Below, one piece after another: positions 42,923-52,004 of a stretch of 64,000 bases of DNA. The DNA comes from Pukyongiella litopenaei. Lineage in GTDB: Bacteria > Pseudomonadota > Alphaproteobacteria > Rhodobacterales > Rhodobacteraceae. The DNA lies in NCBI RefSeq assembly GCF_003008555.2, contig NZ_CP027665.1, positions 1,178,001 to 1,242,000 of the forward strand, in the 5' to 3' direction. Position 1 is the first letter of the stretch. Every line of letters starts with the position of its first letter. The position numbers and the translations under genes were made by a program. The notes below the pieces were generated by a model, which saw nothing but the letters and a program-made list of their open reading frames with translations, did no database searches and was not told where the DNA came from.

Positions 42923-43579
42923 ATGGTGAAGAACGAAAACGCTCAAACCAAGCACTGGTCGAAGGTCGAGCTGCTGCACGAGACAGTCAAGAACCCGAAC
43001 ATCCACATTCGAGGCACGCATAGTTATTATAGCGATACATGGTCCGGGTCATTCGAGGAAAGCGTAGTTCGTTACCTTTACGGCGACGCATACAGCCTCC
43101 AGGCATGGGAACCGATATGGCCGGTCGACCAGCTTTATATTGGCGATTATGTCTGTTTCGCGGCCGAATGCGTGGTCCTGATGGGCGGGAACCATACGCA
43201 CCGGATGGATTGGTTCAGCCTCTACCCGTTTCCAGAAGTCTGGAAGGATGCGTTTGTCGGCAAGGGCGATACCAGAATTGGCGATGGTGCGTGGATTGGT
43301 ATGCGCGCGATGATCATGCCGGGGATCACGATTGGCGAGGGCGCGGTCATTGCGTCCGGCGCAATCGTCACCAAGGATATTGAACCATACACGATCGTCG
43401 GTGGGAATCCGGCAACCCTGATCCGCGACCGGTTCCCGGCAGTGACCATTTCCAAGCTGCTGGAATTGGGTATCTATGGCTGGGACGAAGCGAAGTTTAC
43501 TACCTTGAGAAAGTTCATCGCCAGCCATGACATCGACGCCCTGGCAATGGCCTCGGATGAGTATGACAAGAACGATTAG
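42923..43579 (+). CDS. CatB/Vat-type hexapeptide-repeat acetyltransferase
   Basis: This 218-aa protein has a left-handed beta-helix. The family opening is NPNIHIRGTHSYYSDTWSGS, then LYIGDYVCFAAECVVLMGGN HTHRMDW (with the catalytic-histidine loop), WIGMRAMIMPGITIGEGAVI and ASGAIVTKDIEPYTIVGGNP. This is the xenobiotic acetyltransferase group (chloramphenicol type B and streptogramin A acetyltransferases), although many members act on other substrates. The ATG at 42923 gives the family length; an earlier in-phase start at 42752 would add 57 unrelated residues. Its stop overlaps by 4 bases the stop of the convergent VOC gene. Confidence 0.85.
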   Translation: MVKNENAQTKHWSKVELLHETVKNPNIHIRGTHSYYSDTWSGSFEESVVRYLYGDAYSLQAWEPIWPVDQLYIGDYVCFAAECVVLMGGNHTHRMDWFSLYPFPEVWKDAFVGKGDTRIGDGAWIGMRAMIMPGITIGEGAVIASGAIVTKDIEPYTIVGGNPATLIRDRFPAVTISKLLELGIYGWDEAKFTTLRKFIASHDIDALAMASDEYDKND

Positions 43580-44031
43580 CCGCTCATGTCATGTCCAATG
43601 CAGGGAAAAGCTGACGCGGCCGCATGTTCATATCTAGTTGCCAGTGGCGTCTGCGCCATGGCGTTGCGCTCGCCGCAACTCTGATCGATCGCGACACGCA
43701 GGACCGTCGCGCCGGCATCGACGGCGCGGACTAGGTCGTCATCGACGGATTTCATCAACAGGCACAACGTCACCGGTGAATCTCCGATCGTATCTGAGCT
43801 GAGCGCGCCGAAGTCGGGATACGCGTTGGCGAGCATGACGATGCTGCCGCCGAATTTCAACTCCGCATGGCCGATCCTGCCATCGGAGGGATCGGCCATG
43901 CGGAATTCTTCCGTCGCCCCAAAGGCTGCGATATAGAACGCGATGGCGGCTTTGGCATCCTTGGCGACGTTGAATGGAATGACGGTGAAATTGCCGTCAC
44001 CCGGCCTTCGAACGCCCTCCCCTCTTCGCAC
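43576..44031 (-). CDS. VOC/PhnB-like protein with degenerate C-terminus
   Basis: Residues about 15-115 follow the PhnB/glyoxalase-like pattern closely: FNVAKDAKAAIAFYIAAFGA, MADPSDGRIGHAELKFGGSI, MLANAYPDFGALSSDTIGDS and AVDAGATVLRVAIDQSCGER. After this the expected 'DPFGH-W' ending is replaced by an unrelated tail (NAMAQTPLATRYEHAAASAF), so the metal-site glutamate region is lost and function is doubtful. An IS66 remnant adjoins its 5' side. The start is uncertain. Confidence 0.6.
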   Translation of the reverse strand: MRRGEGVRRPGDGNFTVIPFNVAKDAKAAIAFYIAAFGATEEFRMADPSDGRIGHAELKFGGSIVMLANAYPDFGALSSDTIGDSPVTLCLLMKSVDDDLVRAVDAGATVLRVAIDQSCGERNAMAQTPLATRYEHAAASAFPCIGHDMSG

Positions 44032-44071
44032 ATATTGAAGGCTGCCCGGTCACGCGGGAGAGATATTCTGC

Positions 44072-44270
44072 TTCCGGGGCCGCAAGGGCGATTTGGTGAA
44101 GATCCTGTGGCCTAATAGCGTGGGCATGTCGCTCTATCTGAAGCGCCTGGAGGCGGGCAAGTTCATCTGGCCGGCAAGCCGATCCTGAGAGGCGGTTCAG
44201 ATCTCGGCAGCTCAGCTGGGCTATTTCCTGGACGGGATCGACTGGCGCAATCCACGCTGGACACAACACC
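44072..44270 (+). pseudogene. IS66-family TnpB (Orf2) remnant
   Basis: The plus strand reads FRGRKGDLVKILWPNSVGMS LYLKRLEAGKFIWPAS, then a stop codon, then EAVQISAAQLGYFLDGIDWR. This is the middle and end of the IS66 accessory protein TnpB, interrupted by TGA. TnpC remnants follow at the usual distance, but TnpA and the left end are gone. Confidence 0.75.
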
Positions 44271-44347
44271 CTGATAAAGCTGGATAAATCTGATCGACAG
44301 ACCTGTTTTTGTTGGTGCCCCACGAGCCCGAATGATAGACATTCGCC

Positions 44348-45020
44348 ATGTCGAACACCGCTTCCGAACTCGCCAGATTACGCGCCGCCCTGGCCGCCGC
44401 TGAGGTTACGGAAAGCGAACTGGCACAGATCCGTGCGGTCGTGTCTTGCACGGAAGCGATGATCCAGGAGCTAAAGCTCGAGATTGCCAAACTGCGCCGC
44501 GACAAATACGGCATCTCGTCGGAACGGCGCGCCCGGCTGATCGATCAGCTGGAGTTACAGCTTGAAGAGCCGGAGACGGCGGCGGCAGAGGATGCGCTGG
44601 CCACCGAACAGGCGGCTGCCAAAGCCAACCACGGTGCGCGCCTTCACGCGCCGTCCCCCTGTGTACAAGCCGTTCCCCGATCACCTACCGCGCGAGCGGG
44701 TTGTTGTCGAGGCGCCAGCCGCCTGCACCTGCTGTGGCTCGGATAGTATCGTGAAGATGGGCGAAAGCATCACCGAGACGCTGGAGGTGATCCCACGGCG
44801 GTGGAAGGTGATCCAGACCGTGCGCGAAAAGTTCACCTGCCGGGCCTGCGAAAAGGTCAGCCAGCCGCCTGCACCGTTCCATGCGATCCCGCGCGGATGG
44901 GCCGGACCCGGCCTGATCGCCATGCTCGCCTTTGAGAAATATGGTCAGCATCAGCCGCTGAACCGGCAGGCCGAGAGGTTCGCGCGAGAAGGTGTCGAAC
45001 TGAGCCTGTCCACCCTGGCT
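44348..45020 (+). pseudogene. IS66-family transposase TnpC, frameshifted and truncated
   Basis: The N-terminal part (MSNTASELARLRAALAAAEV, LKLEIAKLRRDKYGISSERR) reads to about 44630. The frame then shifts and continues from the other frame as TVRAFTRRPPVYKPFPDHLP, CTCCGSDSIVKMGESITETL (zinc-binding) and GPGLIAMLAFEKYGQHQPLN. It ends at ELSLSTLA, where a full TnpC would continue into the DDE domain. The reading frame then runs straight into a Cas3-like fragment. Confidence 0.8.
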
Positions 45021-45251
45021 GGCAATAGGCATCCCGCCGTTTATCACATGTTCGATGTGGCCGCGGTTGCCGAGGCCTTGCTGGCGTGTATGGAGATACC
45101 CCCGTCGCGACGTGACGCGCTGGTTTTCCTGATAGCGTTGCACGATCTGGGAAAGATCGGAGTGCCATTCAGGGAGATGCTGCAAAAAGGGCTACGACAT
45201 GATTTGCGTCATTGGGAAGATACCGAAGTCCATTTGAACCTAGGAAGGTGA
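45021..45251 (+). pseudogene. Cas3 HD-nuclease (Cas3'') fragment fused to the IS66 remnant
   Basis: In frame with the truncated TnpC the sequence reads HPAVYHMFDVAAVAEALLAC, then RRDALVFLIALHDLGKIGVP F, then DLRHWEDTEVHL. This is the order of conserved blocks in the N-terminal HD domain of type I CRISPR Cas3 (first-histidine H-x-x-x-HM-DVAAVAEAL, the HD-x-GK motif at about 45141, and the HW segment). It stops after about 75 residues. No helicase part, other cas genes or repeat array follow; the next gene is an AraC regulator on the other strand. Confidence 0.65.
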
Positions 45252-45304
45252 CGCACAACCTGGATGGTTCCGGGACGGCTGGGTGAAAGTTCAGCGACGG
45301 GTCT

Positions 45305-46201
45305 CTAGCCGCTTTGTGTCCGCATTTGTTCAGTTTTCCAACGCCTCGGAGACACTCCGAAATGCTGCCGAAACGTGCGGGCAAAATGGGAAGGGTTATC
45401 GAAACCGACGCGCTGCGCAACGCTCAGGATGTTGCAGGTCTGTTCCTGCTCAAGCAGCTCGGCGGCATGTGCCAGTCTTCGCATGATTGCGAATTGCAAA
45501 GGAGAGCGCCCCGTGGCTGCCTTGAAGCGTCGTGAAAAGTGGTGTCGGCTGACCCCGGCAAATTCTGCCATTTCCGTCACCGAAACCTGGCGCTCGAGAT
45601 TGCCATCCAGCATCGTTTGCAGTCGGTCCAGGGTGGCCTTGCCAAGAGGTATCACGCCACCGACGGGCGCCATGCCGATATCTGAAGGCTGATCGAGCAG
45701 TTGATGCGTTACCATATGCGCTGCATGGACCAGCCCGGCATCCGAGACGACACCGGGACGGGCATGGCCCATATCCATCATGGTCGCCTCGACCAGCGGG
45801 TCGCGGAATATGGTGGACAACACATTGCTTTTCAGTTTGTCGATCCAGGCCTTGCCAAAGCTCTCGACGACCGCATCGACTGCGATGGCAAATGTGATCG
45901 CCGTCATCCCGGGCCAGCGACCAGTTCCCCGGGCGCCTGGTGGAAAGACTCCGATCGCGCCGGGCCCAATGTGCTCTGAAATCTTTTGAAAGTTCGTGGC
46001 TATGGTTATAGGTCCGCCGCCGTCGACGCACAGATGCACAAAAAGTACGGGACTGGGATGCACGGCATCAGCATAGGCTCCGTTTGTCGTCCTGCAGATC
46101 ATGACTTTCTGATCCTGCGTAACATGCAGGAAATGCACTTCGTTTCCGGAACGTTCCAGCTTGGCGCGGATGACTTCTGTTCTCGAAATGGCCATGGCCA
46201 C
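45305..46201 (-). CDS. AraC-family regulator of the metallophore uptake locus (YbtA-like position)
   Basis: This 298-aa protein has an N-terminal effector region of about 190 residues and a C-terminal AraC domain with two helix-turn-helix units: VSVTEMAEFAGVSRHHFSRR and LSVAQRVGFDNPSHFARTFR followed by QHFGVSPRRW. It is divergent from the TonB receptor gene with 115 bases between them, so it probably activates the receptor-transporter operon, as YbtA-type regulators do. Its 3' end abuts the Cas3-like fragment. Confidence 0.85.
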   Translation of the reverse strand: MAMAISRTEVIRAKLERSGNEVHFLHVTQDQKVMICRTTNGAYADAVHPSPVLFVHLCVDGGGPITIATNFQKISEHIGPGAIGVFPPGARGTGRWPGMTAITFAIAVDAVVESFGKAWIDKLKSNVLSTIFRDPLVEATMMDMGHARPGVVSDAGLVHAAHMVTHQLLDQPSDIGMAPVGGVIPLGKATLDRLQTMLDGNLERQVSVTEMAEFAGVSRHHFSRRFKAATGRSPLQFAIMRRLAHAAELLEQEQTCNILSVAQRVGFDNPSHFARTFRQHFGVSPRRWKTEQMRTQSG

Positions 46202-46316
46202 CGCATACCCAACAGTTTTTATAAAGAAAAGCGCGAACTGTATGGTTCATCGCCCGAATTGAGTAGAGATCATGGCTGGTCTGCCGGATTAACTGCCCAA
46301 AAAGAGGACGTGAATC

Positions 46317-48398
46317 ATGACGAACAGACCAGGATTACTGGGCTTGGCGGCGATGCTTGGTTCGGTATCGACCATTGCCATGGCGCAAGGCACCAACGAG
46401 ACCTTTGATCTCGACCCGATCCACATTCAAGGTGAGAAACTCAACCGCGCCTTGGCAGATGCCCCATCCTCCGTCACGGTGTTGGACGGCGAAGAGGTCG
46501 AAAACGGGGCAAATGACGACCTGGATGACCTGCTGAACAACCAGGCGAACGTGCTGGCAGACGAAGGGTATCAGCCCCCGGCCATCCGAGGTATCGACGG
46601 GGGAGTCGGTCCGGGGGTCGCACTTTCCGCAGGATCGCAACCCCGTATTCCAATCCTTGTCGATGGCGTTCCGCTTCCTTCGGGGGATTCTTCGAATATC
46701 TCAAGAACCACGGTTTGGGATCTCGACACGATTGAGGTGATGCGGGGACCGCAGGCCATCAACACCGGGCGCAACGCCCTGGGTGGAGCAATTCGCCTGT
46801 TTACCAAGGATCCGGTATTCGAAAGGGAAGCGGCCCTGCGATTCCGCTACAATGATGAAGGTGATGCTGGCGTTGACTTCATGTTCAATACGCCGCTGCT
46901 GGAGGATCAGCTGGCATTCCGTCTTGCGGGTGAATGGACGAATGGAAAATCCTACATCAACAACTTCCCCAATCCCTTGCCAAATGGCGTCAATCCCAAT
47001 GACGAGGACATTGGCCGCCTCAGGGCCAAGCTGCTGTACGAACCCGAGTCCGTTCCCGGCCTGAGCGTTCTTTTCCTCGCCGAGCGAAATCGGAGCGAGG
47101 GCCCGGTTGAAGGTATCTACTATGGCAATATCGACGATCTTACTCTGAACAGCCCGCGTGGTTTTTCTTCGCTCAGCTATGTCGAAAATGTCGAACATGA
47201 CGTTTTGTCTTTGCAGGCGGAATACGAAATCAGCAGAAACTTCACGGCCGTCACCCGGCTTTCCAGAACCAACAACGATCTCGACCTGCTCGATAGTGGA
47301 GAACCTGTTCCAGTTGGTGGAAACTACTTCCAGAAGGAACTGACGGAGGTCGAGGCCTACGTTCAGTTTCAGGATCTGGGCATCGCTTCGACAGGCGTAT
47401 TTGGAGTAATCCATTCCGACGAGAGTGAATTCACGAGCAACGACAGTTCCTTGATCGGATTTAACGCCGACGGTCGCTACAAGAACACCGCGATCTATGG
47501 TGAGGTCGAACTGGATGCTGCTGGCATGCTGCCAGGGCTTGCCGTGATATTGGGGGGGCGCCTCGAGAAAAACCGATACGACCGCGATGTCGTATCGACG
47601 GGCGGGACGCCGATCGGCTCGAACAAGATCGATGAAACCGTGTTTCTTCCAAAATTCGGCCTGCGCTATGACCTGAGTGACGCCAGCACGATCGGCTATG
47701 TGTATTCCGAGGGGTATCGTATCGGGGGCATTGACGCTGACCTCCTCGCTCCGTTCTTCTCGCAACCGTTTTCTGTAACCGCCTTTGATCCCGAAAGGAT
47801 GAAAAACCACGAGATCTACGCCAAGACGACAACCGCCGATGGTGCCCTTGATATCACGGCATCTGCTTTCTTCTATAAGCTTGAAAATGCGCAGGTTGTC
47901 GGGGCAGCGGCCTATTCGGGAAGCGGGTTTGCCGCCGTGGGAAATGTCCCCGAAGCGGAAGGATACGGTGCGGAAATTTCGACCATCTATCGCGCCACTG
48001 ACCGTTTGACCTTCAACGCCAATCTGGGTCTTCTGCATACAGAGATCACCGAGGTCGGCATCGGTCAATCTGCGATGCTCGGGCAGACGCTCCCCCGGGC
48101 ACCTGAAACAACGGCCTCCCTGGGTGTCAGTTATGCCCACGGAAACGGGTTCACCGCCTCTGCGCATGCGCGTTTCGTATCGGGGCTGAAAACGGTTCTC
48201 TCCGCACCCGAGATGGACAGCTACTCGGTTGTTGATCTGGCTATGGGTTACGAAACCGAATGGAATGACAACACCATTCGCTTTGATGCCTATGTCAACA
48301 ATCTGTTCGACGAACGCTACCAGACCTACAGCTATAACTCGATCTATGCCGTAGGTGCACCACGCACGATCGGGGCTTCGATCACTTACAAGTTCTGA
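46317..48398 (+). CDS. TonB-dependent siderophore/metallophore receptor
   Basis: This 693-aa outer-membrane receptor has a signal peptide ending near AMA-QG. The TonB box-like NETFDLDPIHIQGEK follows, then the plug domain (SSVTVLDGEEVENGANDDLD, TIEVMRGPQAINTGRNALGG). The 22-strand barrel (QLAFRLAGEWTNGKSYINNF, GYVYSEGYRIGGID) ends with aromatic TYKF as expected. AGAGGA precedes the ATG. It imports a ferric or other metal chelate; downstream ABC half-transporters probably take it through the inner membrane. The ligand is unknown. Confidence 0.9.
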   Translation: MTNRPGLLGLAAMLGSVSTIAMAQGTNETFDLDPIHIQGEKLNRALADAPSSVTVLDGEEVENGANDDLDDLLNNQANVLADEGYQPPAIRGIDGGVGPGVALSAGSQPRIPILVDGVPLPSGDSSNISRTTVWDLDTIEVMRGPQAINTGRNALGGAIRLFTKDPVFEREAALRFRYNDEGDAGVDFMFNTPLLEDQLAFRLAGEWTNGKSYINNFPNPLPNGVNPNDEDIGRLRAKLLYEPESVPGLSVLFLAERNRSEGPVEGIYYGNIDDLTLNSPRGFSSLSYVENVEHDVLSLQAEYEISRNFTAVTRLSRTNNDLDLLDSGEPVPVGGNYFQKELTEVEAYVQFQDLGIASTGVFGVIHSDESEFTSNDSSLIGFNADGRYKNTAIYGEVELDAAGMLPGLAVILGGRLEKNRYDRDVVSTGGTPIGSNKIDETVFLPKFGLRYDLSDASTIGYVYSEGYRIGGIDADLLAPFFSQPFSVTAFDPERMKNHEIYAKTTTADGALDITASAFFYKLENAQVVGAAAYSGSGFAAVGNVPEAEGYGAEISTIYRATDRLTFNANLGLLHTEITEVGIGQSAMLGQTLPRAPETTASLGVSYAHGNGFTASAHARFVSGLKTVLSAPEMDSYSVVDLAMGYETEWNDNTIRFDAYVNNLFDERYQTYSYNSIYAVGAPRTIGASITYKF

Positions 48399-48417
48399 TC
48401 CATCATCCTTACAACAC

Positions 48418-48458
48418 GCAATTGGCGGGGTCGCGCGGTCAGTCGATCCGCCAATTGC
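48418..48458 (+). promoter_or_regulatory. Intercistronic stem-loop between receptor and ABC genes
   Basis: GCAATTGGCGG (48418-48428) and CCGCCAATTGC (48448-48458) are a perfect 11-bp inverted repeat with a 19-base loop and no following T-run. It may stabilise the receptor mRNA, cause partial termination, or act as an operator, which would let the receptor be made in excess of the transporter. Confidence 0.6.
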
Positions 48459-48478
48459 GCAAACGGTAGGAGAACGCC

Positions 48479-50254
48479 GTGAGCGACAGTACAAACAACG
48501 TTCAGCTAGGGCCCGTGGCGAAGCGACTAGTCGGTCTGATGGCGCGTTACCGAGGGCTGATGCTTCTGTCGATTTTCACCGGATCCGCCGCGTCGGTCCT
48601 GTCGCTCAGTCCATATCTGGCCACCGGATTTGCCGTGTTTGCGCTGCTGCAGAACCCGGTTTCCTGGACGGTAATTCTCTGGTGCGGGCTGGCAGGTATG
48701 CTGGGTGTCGCCGGGGAAAAGGCACTTTTTGGATTTTCCACATACCTGTCTCACAAGGTCGCTTTTGCCACTCAGAGGGATCTTCGGCTCGAACTGGCTG
48801 AAAAGCTGGAGCGCGTACCACTGGGTTTCATGGACGACCATTCCAAAGGCGAAATTCGCAACACGATGGTCGATGAGATCGAGCTGCTCGAGGATGGCAT
48901 GGCCCATCTTGTCCCCGAAGTCAGCGCCGCCATCATTGCCCCGATCCTCAGCTTGCTGCTGATAGCGGTGATCGACTGGCGACTGGCGATCCTGATGGTC
49001 CTGCCGACGCTTCTGGGTGTCCTGATAATGGGTCGACTGATGAAGAACGGAGAGGGGCCGACCCGAGACTACATGGATATTCAGGCCCGCATGGCAACGG
49101 TTTCGACCGAAATGGCGGACAGCATTGCCACGGTGCGAGCCTTCAATCAGGAGGCCCAGGCTATGGGGCGGGCCCGAGATGTATTTGCCCAGATGCGTGT
49201 CTTCTCCGGCAACTGGGTGAATTTCGCCGTCATCCCAGGAACGGCTGCACAGGTATTGCTGACCAGTCACCTGATGTTCCTCGGTTCGGTGGGGCTCTTG
49301 ATGGCGGCGGCAGGCTGGGTCGAGGTGAGCATCTATGCGGGTTGTGTTGCCGTGGCATTTGGTTTTGGCGATCTGTTCGGTTCGATTCAGGGGATCAGTC
49401 ATCGCCTGATGCGGCAGCACGAACTGCTGGAACGGATTGACCATCTACGGAACGCCAGGGAACTGCCGACGCAGTCCGAACCAGCGCCCATTGCCGATGC
49501 ATCGATCGCTCTTGAGGATGTTTCGTTCTTCTATGGTGACCGCGAAGTTCTGAGCGGCCTGACTTTCGAAGTATCCGAAGGCCGCTGTCTGGCCCTGGTC
49601 GGACCTTCTGGTGGTGGTAAGAGCACAGTGGCGCGCTTGATCGGGCGATTTCAGGATGTGGCCGCCGGCACGGTCCGCATTGGTGGTCAGGATGTGCGCG
49701 ATGTCGCGCCGCAAGACCTGCATCGTCACATTGCCCATGTCTTTCAGGATGTGTTCCTGTTCCACGGAACACTGGCCGACAACATCCGGCTGGGGCGTCC
49801 CGAGGCGAGCGATGCGGATGTCGAAGCCGCTGCCCGTGCCGCCCGCGCCCACGATTTCATCTCAACCCTGCCGGAAGGCTATGACACGATGCTGGGCGAA
49901 GGGGGGCTTGGCCTGTCGGGGGGCGAACGACAGCGGATTTCAATTGCCCGGGCCGTCCTGAAGGATGCGCCGATTCTGCTGCTGGACGAAGCCACCGCCT
50001 TTGCCGATCCCGAGAACGAGGCGCTTATCCAGGACGCGATTGCCGAACTTGCACGGGGGCGCACGGTGGTCGTCATCGCGCATCGTTTGCACACCATTGC
50101 AAATGTGGATGAGATTCTGGTGTTGGACGAAGGGCGGATCGTTGAACGTGGCACTCATGCCGATCTGGTCGCGGCTGACGGGCCGTTTGCGAGCATGTGG
50201 GCTGCCTATGAAGAGGCGCGCGGCTTTCGCCACAACGCATCAGAGGACGCATGA
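48479..50254 (+). CDS. ABC half-transporter 1 (YbtP/IrtA-like)
   Basis: This 591-aa protein fuses a six-helix exporter-fold membrane domain (about 15-325) to an ATPase domain. The ATPase has Walker A LVGPSGGGKSTVARLIGRF, signature LSGGERQRISIARAVLKDAP, Walker B ILLLDEATAFADPENEAL and H-loop VVIAHRLHT. Exporter-fold pairs of this type import Fe-siderophores in YbtPQ and IrtAB. The GTG start follows AGGAG. The partner half-transporter starts 1 base after its stop. Confidence 0.9.
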   Translation: MSDSTNNVQLGPVAKRLVGLMARYRGLMLLSIFTGSAASVLSLSPYLATGFAVFALLQNPVSWTVILWCGLAGMLGVAGEKALFGFSTYLSHKVAFATQRDLRLELAEKLERVPLGFMDDHSKGEIRNTMVDEIELLEDGMAHLVPEVSAAIIAPILSLLLIAVIDWRLAILMVLPTLLGVLIMGRLMKNGEGPTRDYMDIQARMATVSTEMADSIATVRAFNQEAQAMGRARDVFAQMRVFSGNWVNFAVIPGTAAQVLLTSHLMFLGSVGLLMAAAGWVEVSIYAGCVAVAFGFGDLFGSIQGISHRLMRQHELLERIDHLRNARELPTQSEPAPIADASIALEDVSFFYGDREVLSGLTFEVSEGRCLALVGPSGGGKSTVARLIGRFQDVAAGTVRIGGQDVRDVAPQDLHRHIAHVFQDVFLFHGTLADNIRLGRPEASDADVEAAARAARAHDFISTLPEGYDTMLGEGGLGLSGGERQRISIARAVLKDAPILLLDEATAFADPENEALIQDAIAELARGRTVVVIAHRLHTIANVDEILVLDEGRIVERGTHADLVAADGPFASMWAAYEEARGFRHNASEDA

Positions 50255-50255
50255 A

Positions 50256-52004
50256 ATGATAGAGTTCTTCCGCTTCCTATGGCCTTACCTCGCCCACCAA
50301 CAGGGGCGGTATCTCAGGGCCCTTGTCCTGACCTTTTTCGAAGCAGTTCTGGCAACGATCCCACCGCTGTCTGTAGGCCTTGGTCTGGTCATCTTGATCC
50401 GGGGATCCGCAGATATCCGGGATGTGGCTCCATACGCGGCCATCTGTTTTCTATCCGTAATCCTGCGCACATTCGTCATTCAACATGCCTGGCGTCGTGG
50501 AATTTTTGCGGGCGATCATGCTGCCGAGGCACTACGAAACCGTATCGTCGAGCATATGCGTAACGTGCCTTTGGGTGTGTTGTCCGGCCGCTGGTCACCC
50601 GCGCGGCTGGCAACGCTGATTGTCGAGGATGGTCGATGGTTCAATGAAACCGCCGTATTCTTTCTTATCCGGATTTTTCAGGGCGTCGTTGCCACTGTGG
50701 TATTGGCGCTTATGGCCGCATGGTTTGCGCCCGTGGCGTTGATCGTTCTGATCGTTGTGACCGCCGCTTCGCTTCTGGTCATACGCGTGGTCAAGCCTAT
50801 TGGCAAACGGGTCATCCGGTCGCGCAACGACCTGCTCGGGCAGGCCTTGCTGCGGGTGGGCGAATTTGCCGACGGCATCGCAGTTTTCCGGGCCTATGGA
50901 CAAAGCGGCAATGCCCGGAAGAACCTTCGTGCCACGGTAGCGAACCTTCACGATGTCGCGCTGGACGGCGCGCCGGCGTTGATTTTCCTGCAACAGATCG
51001 GCACCGCGTTCGTCAGCTTTGCAGGACCACTCGCAGTAACAGTTATCGCGGTGCTGCAGCTAAGGGGCGTGACCGAATTTGCTGCGGGGGCGGTGACACC
51101 CGCCCTTCTACTGACACTGGCCGCCGCAACGACGTTCATCGCGGGTATCCTGCGCACGCTGCTGCCGCTTGAGCTGGGCAATCGGGCGCGGATCAATATC
51201 TCCGAATTCCTGTCCACACCCGAGTTGCCCGGCGACCGCAGCGACTTTGGTCAGAAACTCGACATCGCTTTCAAGGATGTCTCGTTCAGCTATGGACCGG
51301 GAAAGGAAGCTACGATCTCAAACCTCAGCTTCCAGGCTGATCCGGGCAGCGTCACCGCGATTGTCGGCCCCAGCGGTGCGGGCAAGTCCACGCTTGTCTC
51401 TCTGCTTCTGCGTTTTCATGAGCGGACGGGCGGGGCAATCAAGCTTGCCGGCATTGACATATCCCAGGCCGACCCGGCGGCGATACAGGCTCGTATGTCC
51501 CTGGTCAGCCAGGATGTGCATCTGTTCCGCGACACGCTGCGCACCAATCTTCTTCTGGGCGACCCTGACGCGTCGGAGGCCCGGCTGTCGGAGGTGATCG
51601 GGGCGGCACGTCTGACCGAGCTGGTCAAGGCCTTGCCCGACGGACTCGACACGATGCTGGGCGACACGGGCCGCACCCTGTCAGGCGGGGAACGGCAACG
51701 GGTGGCCATAGCCCGCGCGCTTTTGAAGGACGCCCCGATCCTCATTCTGGACGAGGCCACATCGGCTCTGGATCCGATTACGGAACGTGCCATTCAGGAT
51801 GCGTTGGCCGCACTTGAGGCCGGCCGAAGCGTCATAATCATCGCGCACAGACTGCACACGGTTGTGGATGCCGATCAGATCCTGGTGGTCGATAACGGGC
51901 AGATCGTCGAACGTGGCACCCATGACACGCTGCTGGAAAACGGCGGACTTTATGGGCGGCTCTGGGCCGCGCAAGAAAAGGCAACGGGATGGAGGCTGAG
52001 ATGA
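50256..52004 (+). CDS. ABC half-transporter 2 (YbtQ/IrtB-like)
   Basis: This 582-aa second half-transporter has membrane domain residues about 1-320 and an ATPase with Walker A IVGPSGAGKSTLVSLLLRF, signature TLSGGERQRVAIARALLKDA, Walker B ILILDEATSALDPITERAI and H-loop IIAHRLHTV. With the preceding gene it would form a heterodimer importing the chelate delivered by the TonB receptor. Its stop overlaps the methyltransferase ATG (ATGA). Confidence 0.9.
   Translation: MIEFFRFLWPYLAHQQGRYLRALVLTFFEAVLATIPPLSVGLGLVILIRGSADIRDVAPYAAICFLSVILRTFVIQHAWRRGIFAGDHAAEALRNRIVEHMRNVPLGVLSGRWSPARLATLIVEDGRWFNETAVFFLIRIFQGVVATVVLALMAAWFAPVALIVLIVVTAASLLVIRVVKPIGKRVIRSRNDLLGQALLRVGEFADGIAVFRAYGQSGNARKNLRATVANLHDVALDGAPALIFLQQIGTAFVSFAGPLAVTVIAVLQLRGVTEFAAGAVTPALLLTLAAATTFIAGILRTLLPLELGNRARINISEFLSTPELPGDRSDFGQKLDIAFKDVSFSYGPGKEATISNLSFQADPGSVTAIVGPSGAGKSTLVSLLLRFHERTGGAIKLAGIDISQADPAAIQARMSLVSQDVHLFRDTLRTNLLLGDPDASEARLSEVIGAARLTELVKALPDGLDTMLGDTGRTLSGGERQRVAIARALLKDAPILILDEATSALDPITERAIQDALAALEAGRSVIIIAHRLHTVVDADQILVVDNGQIVERGTHDTLLENGGLYGRLWAAQEKATGWRLR

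Noticed and set aside
46701-48494. Minus-strand open frame of 597 codons over the TonB receptor
   Set aside because: It is antisense to a complete receptor gene with signal peptide, plug and barrel.
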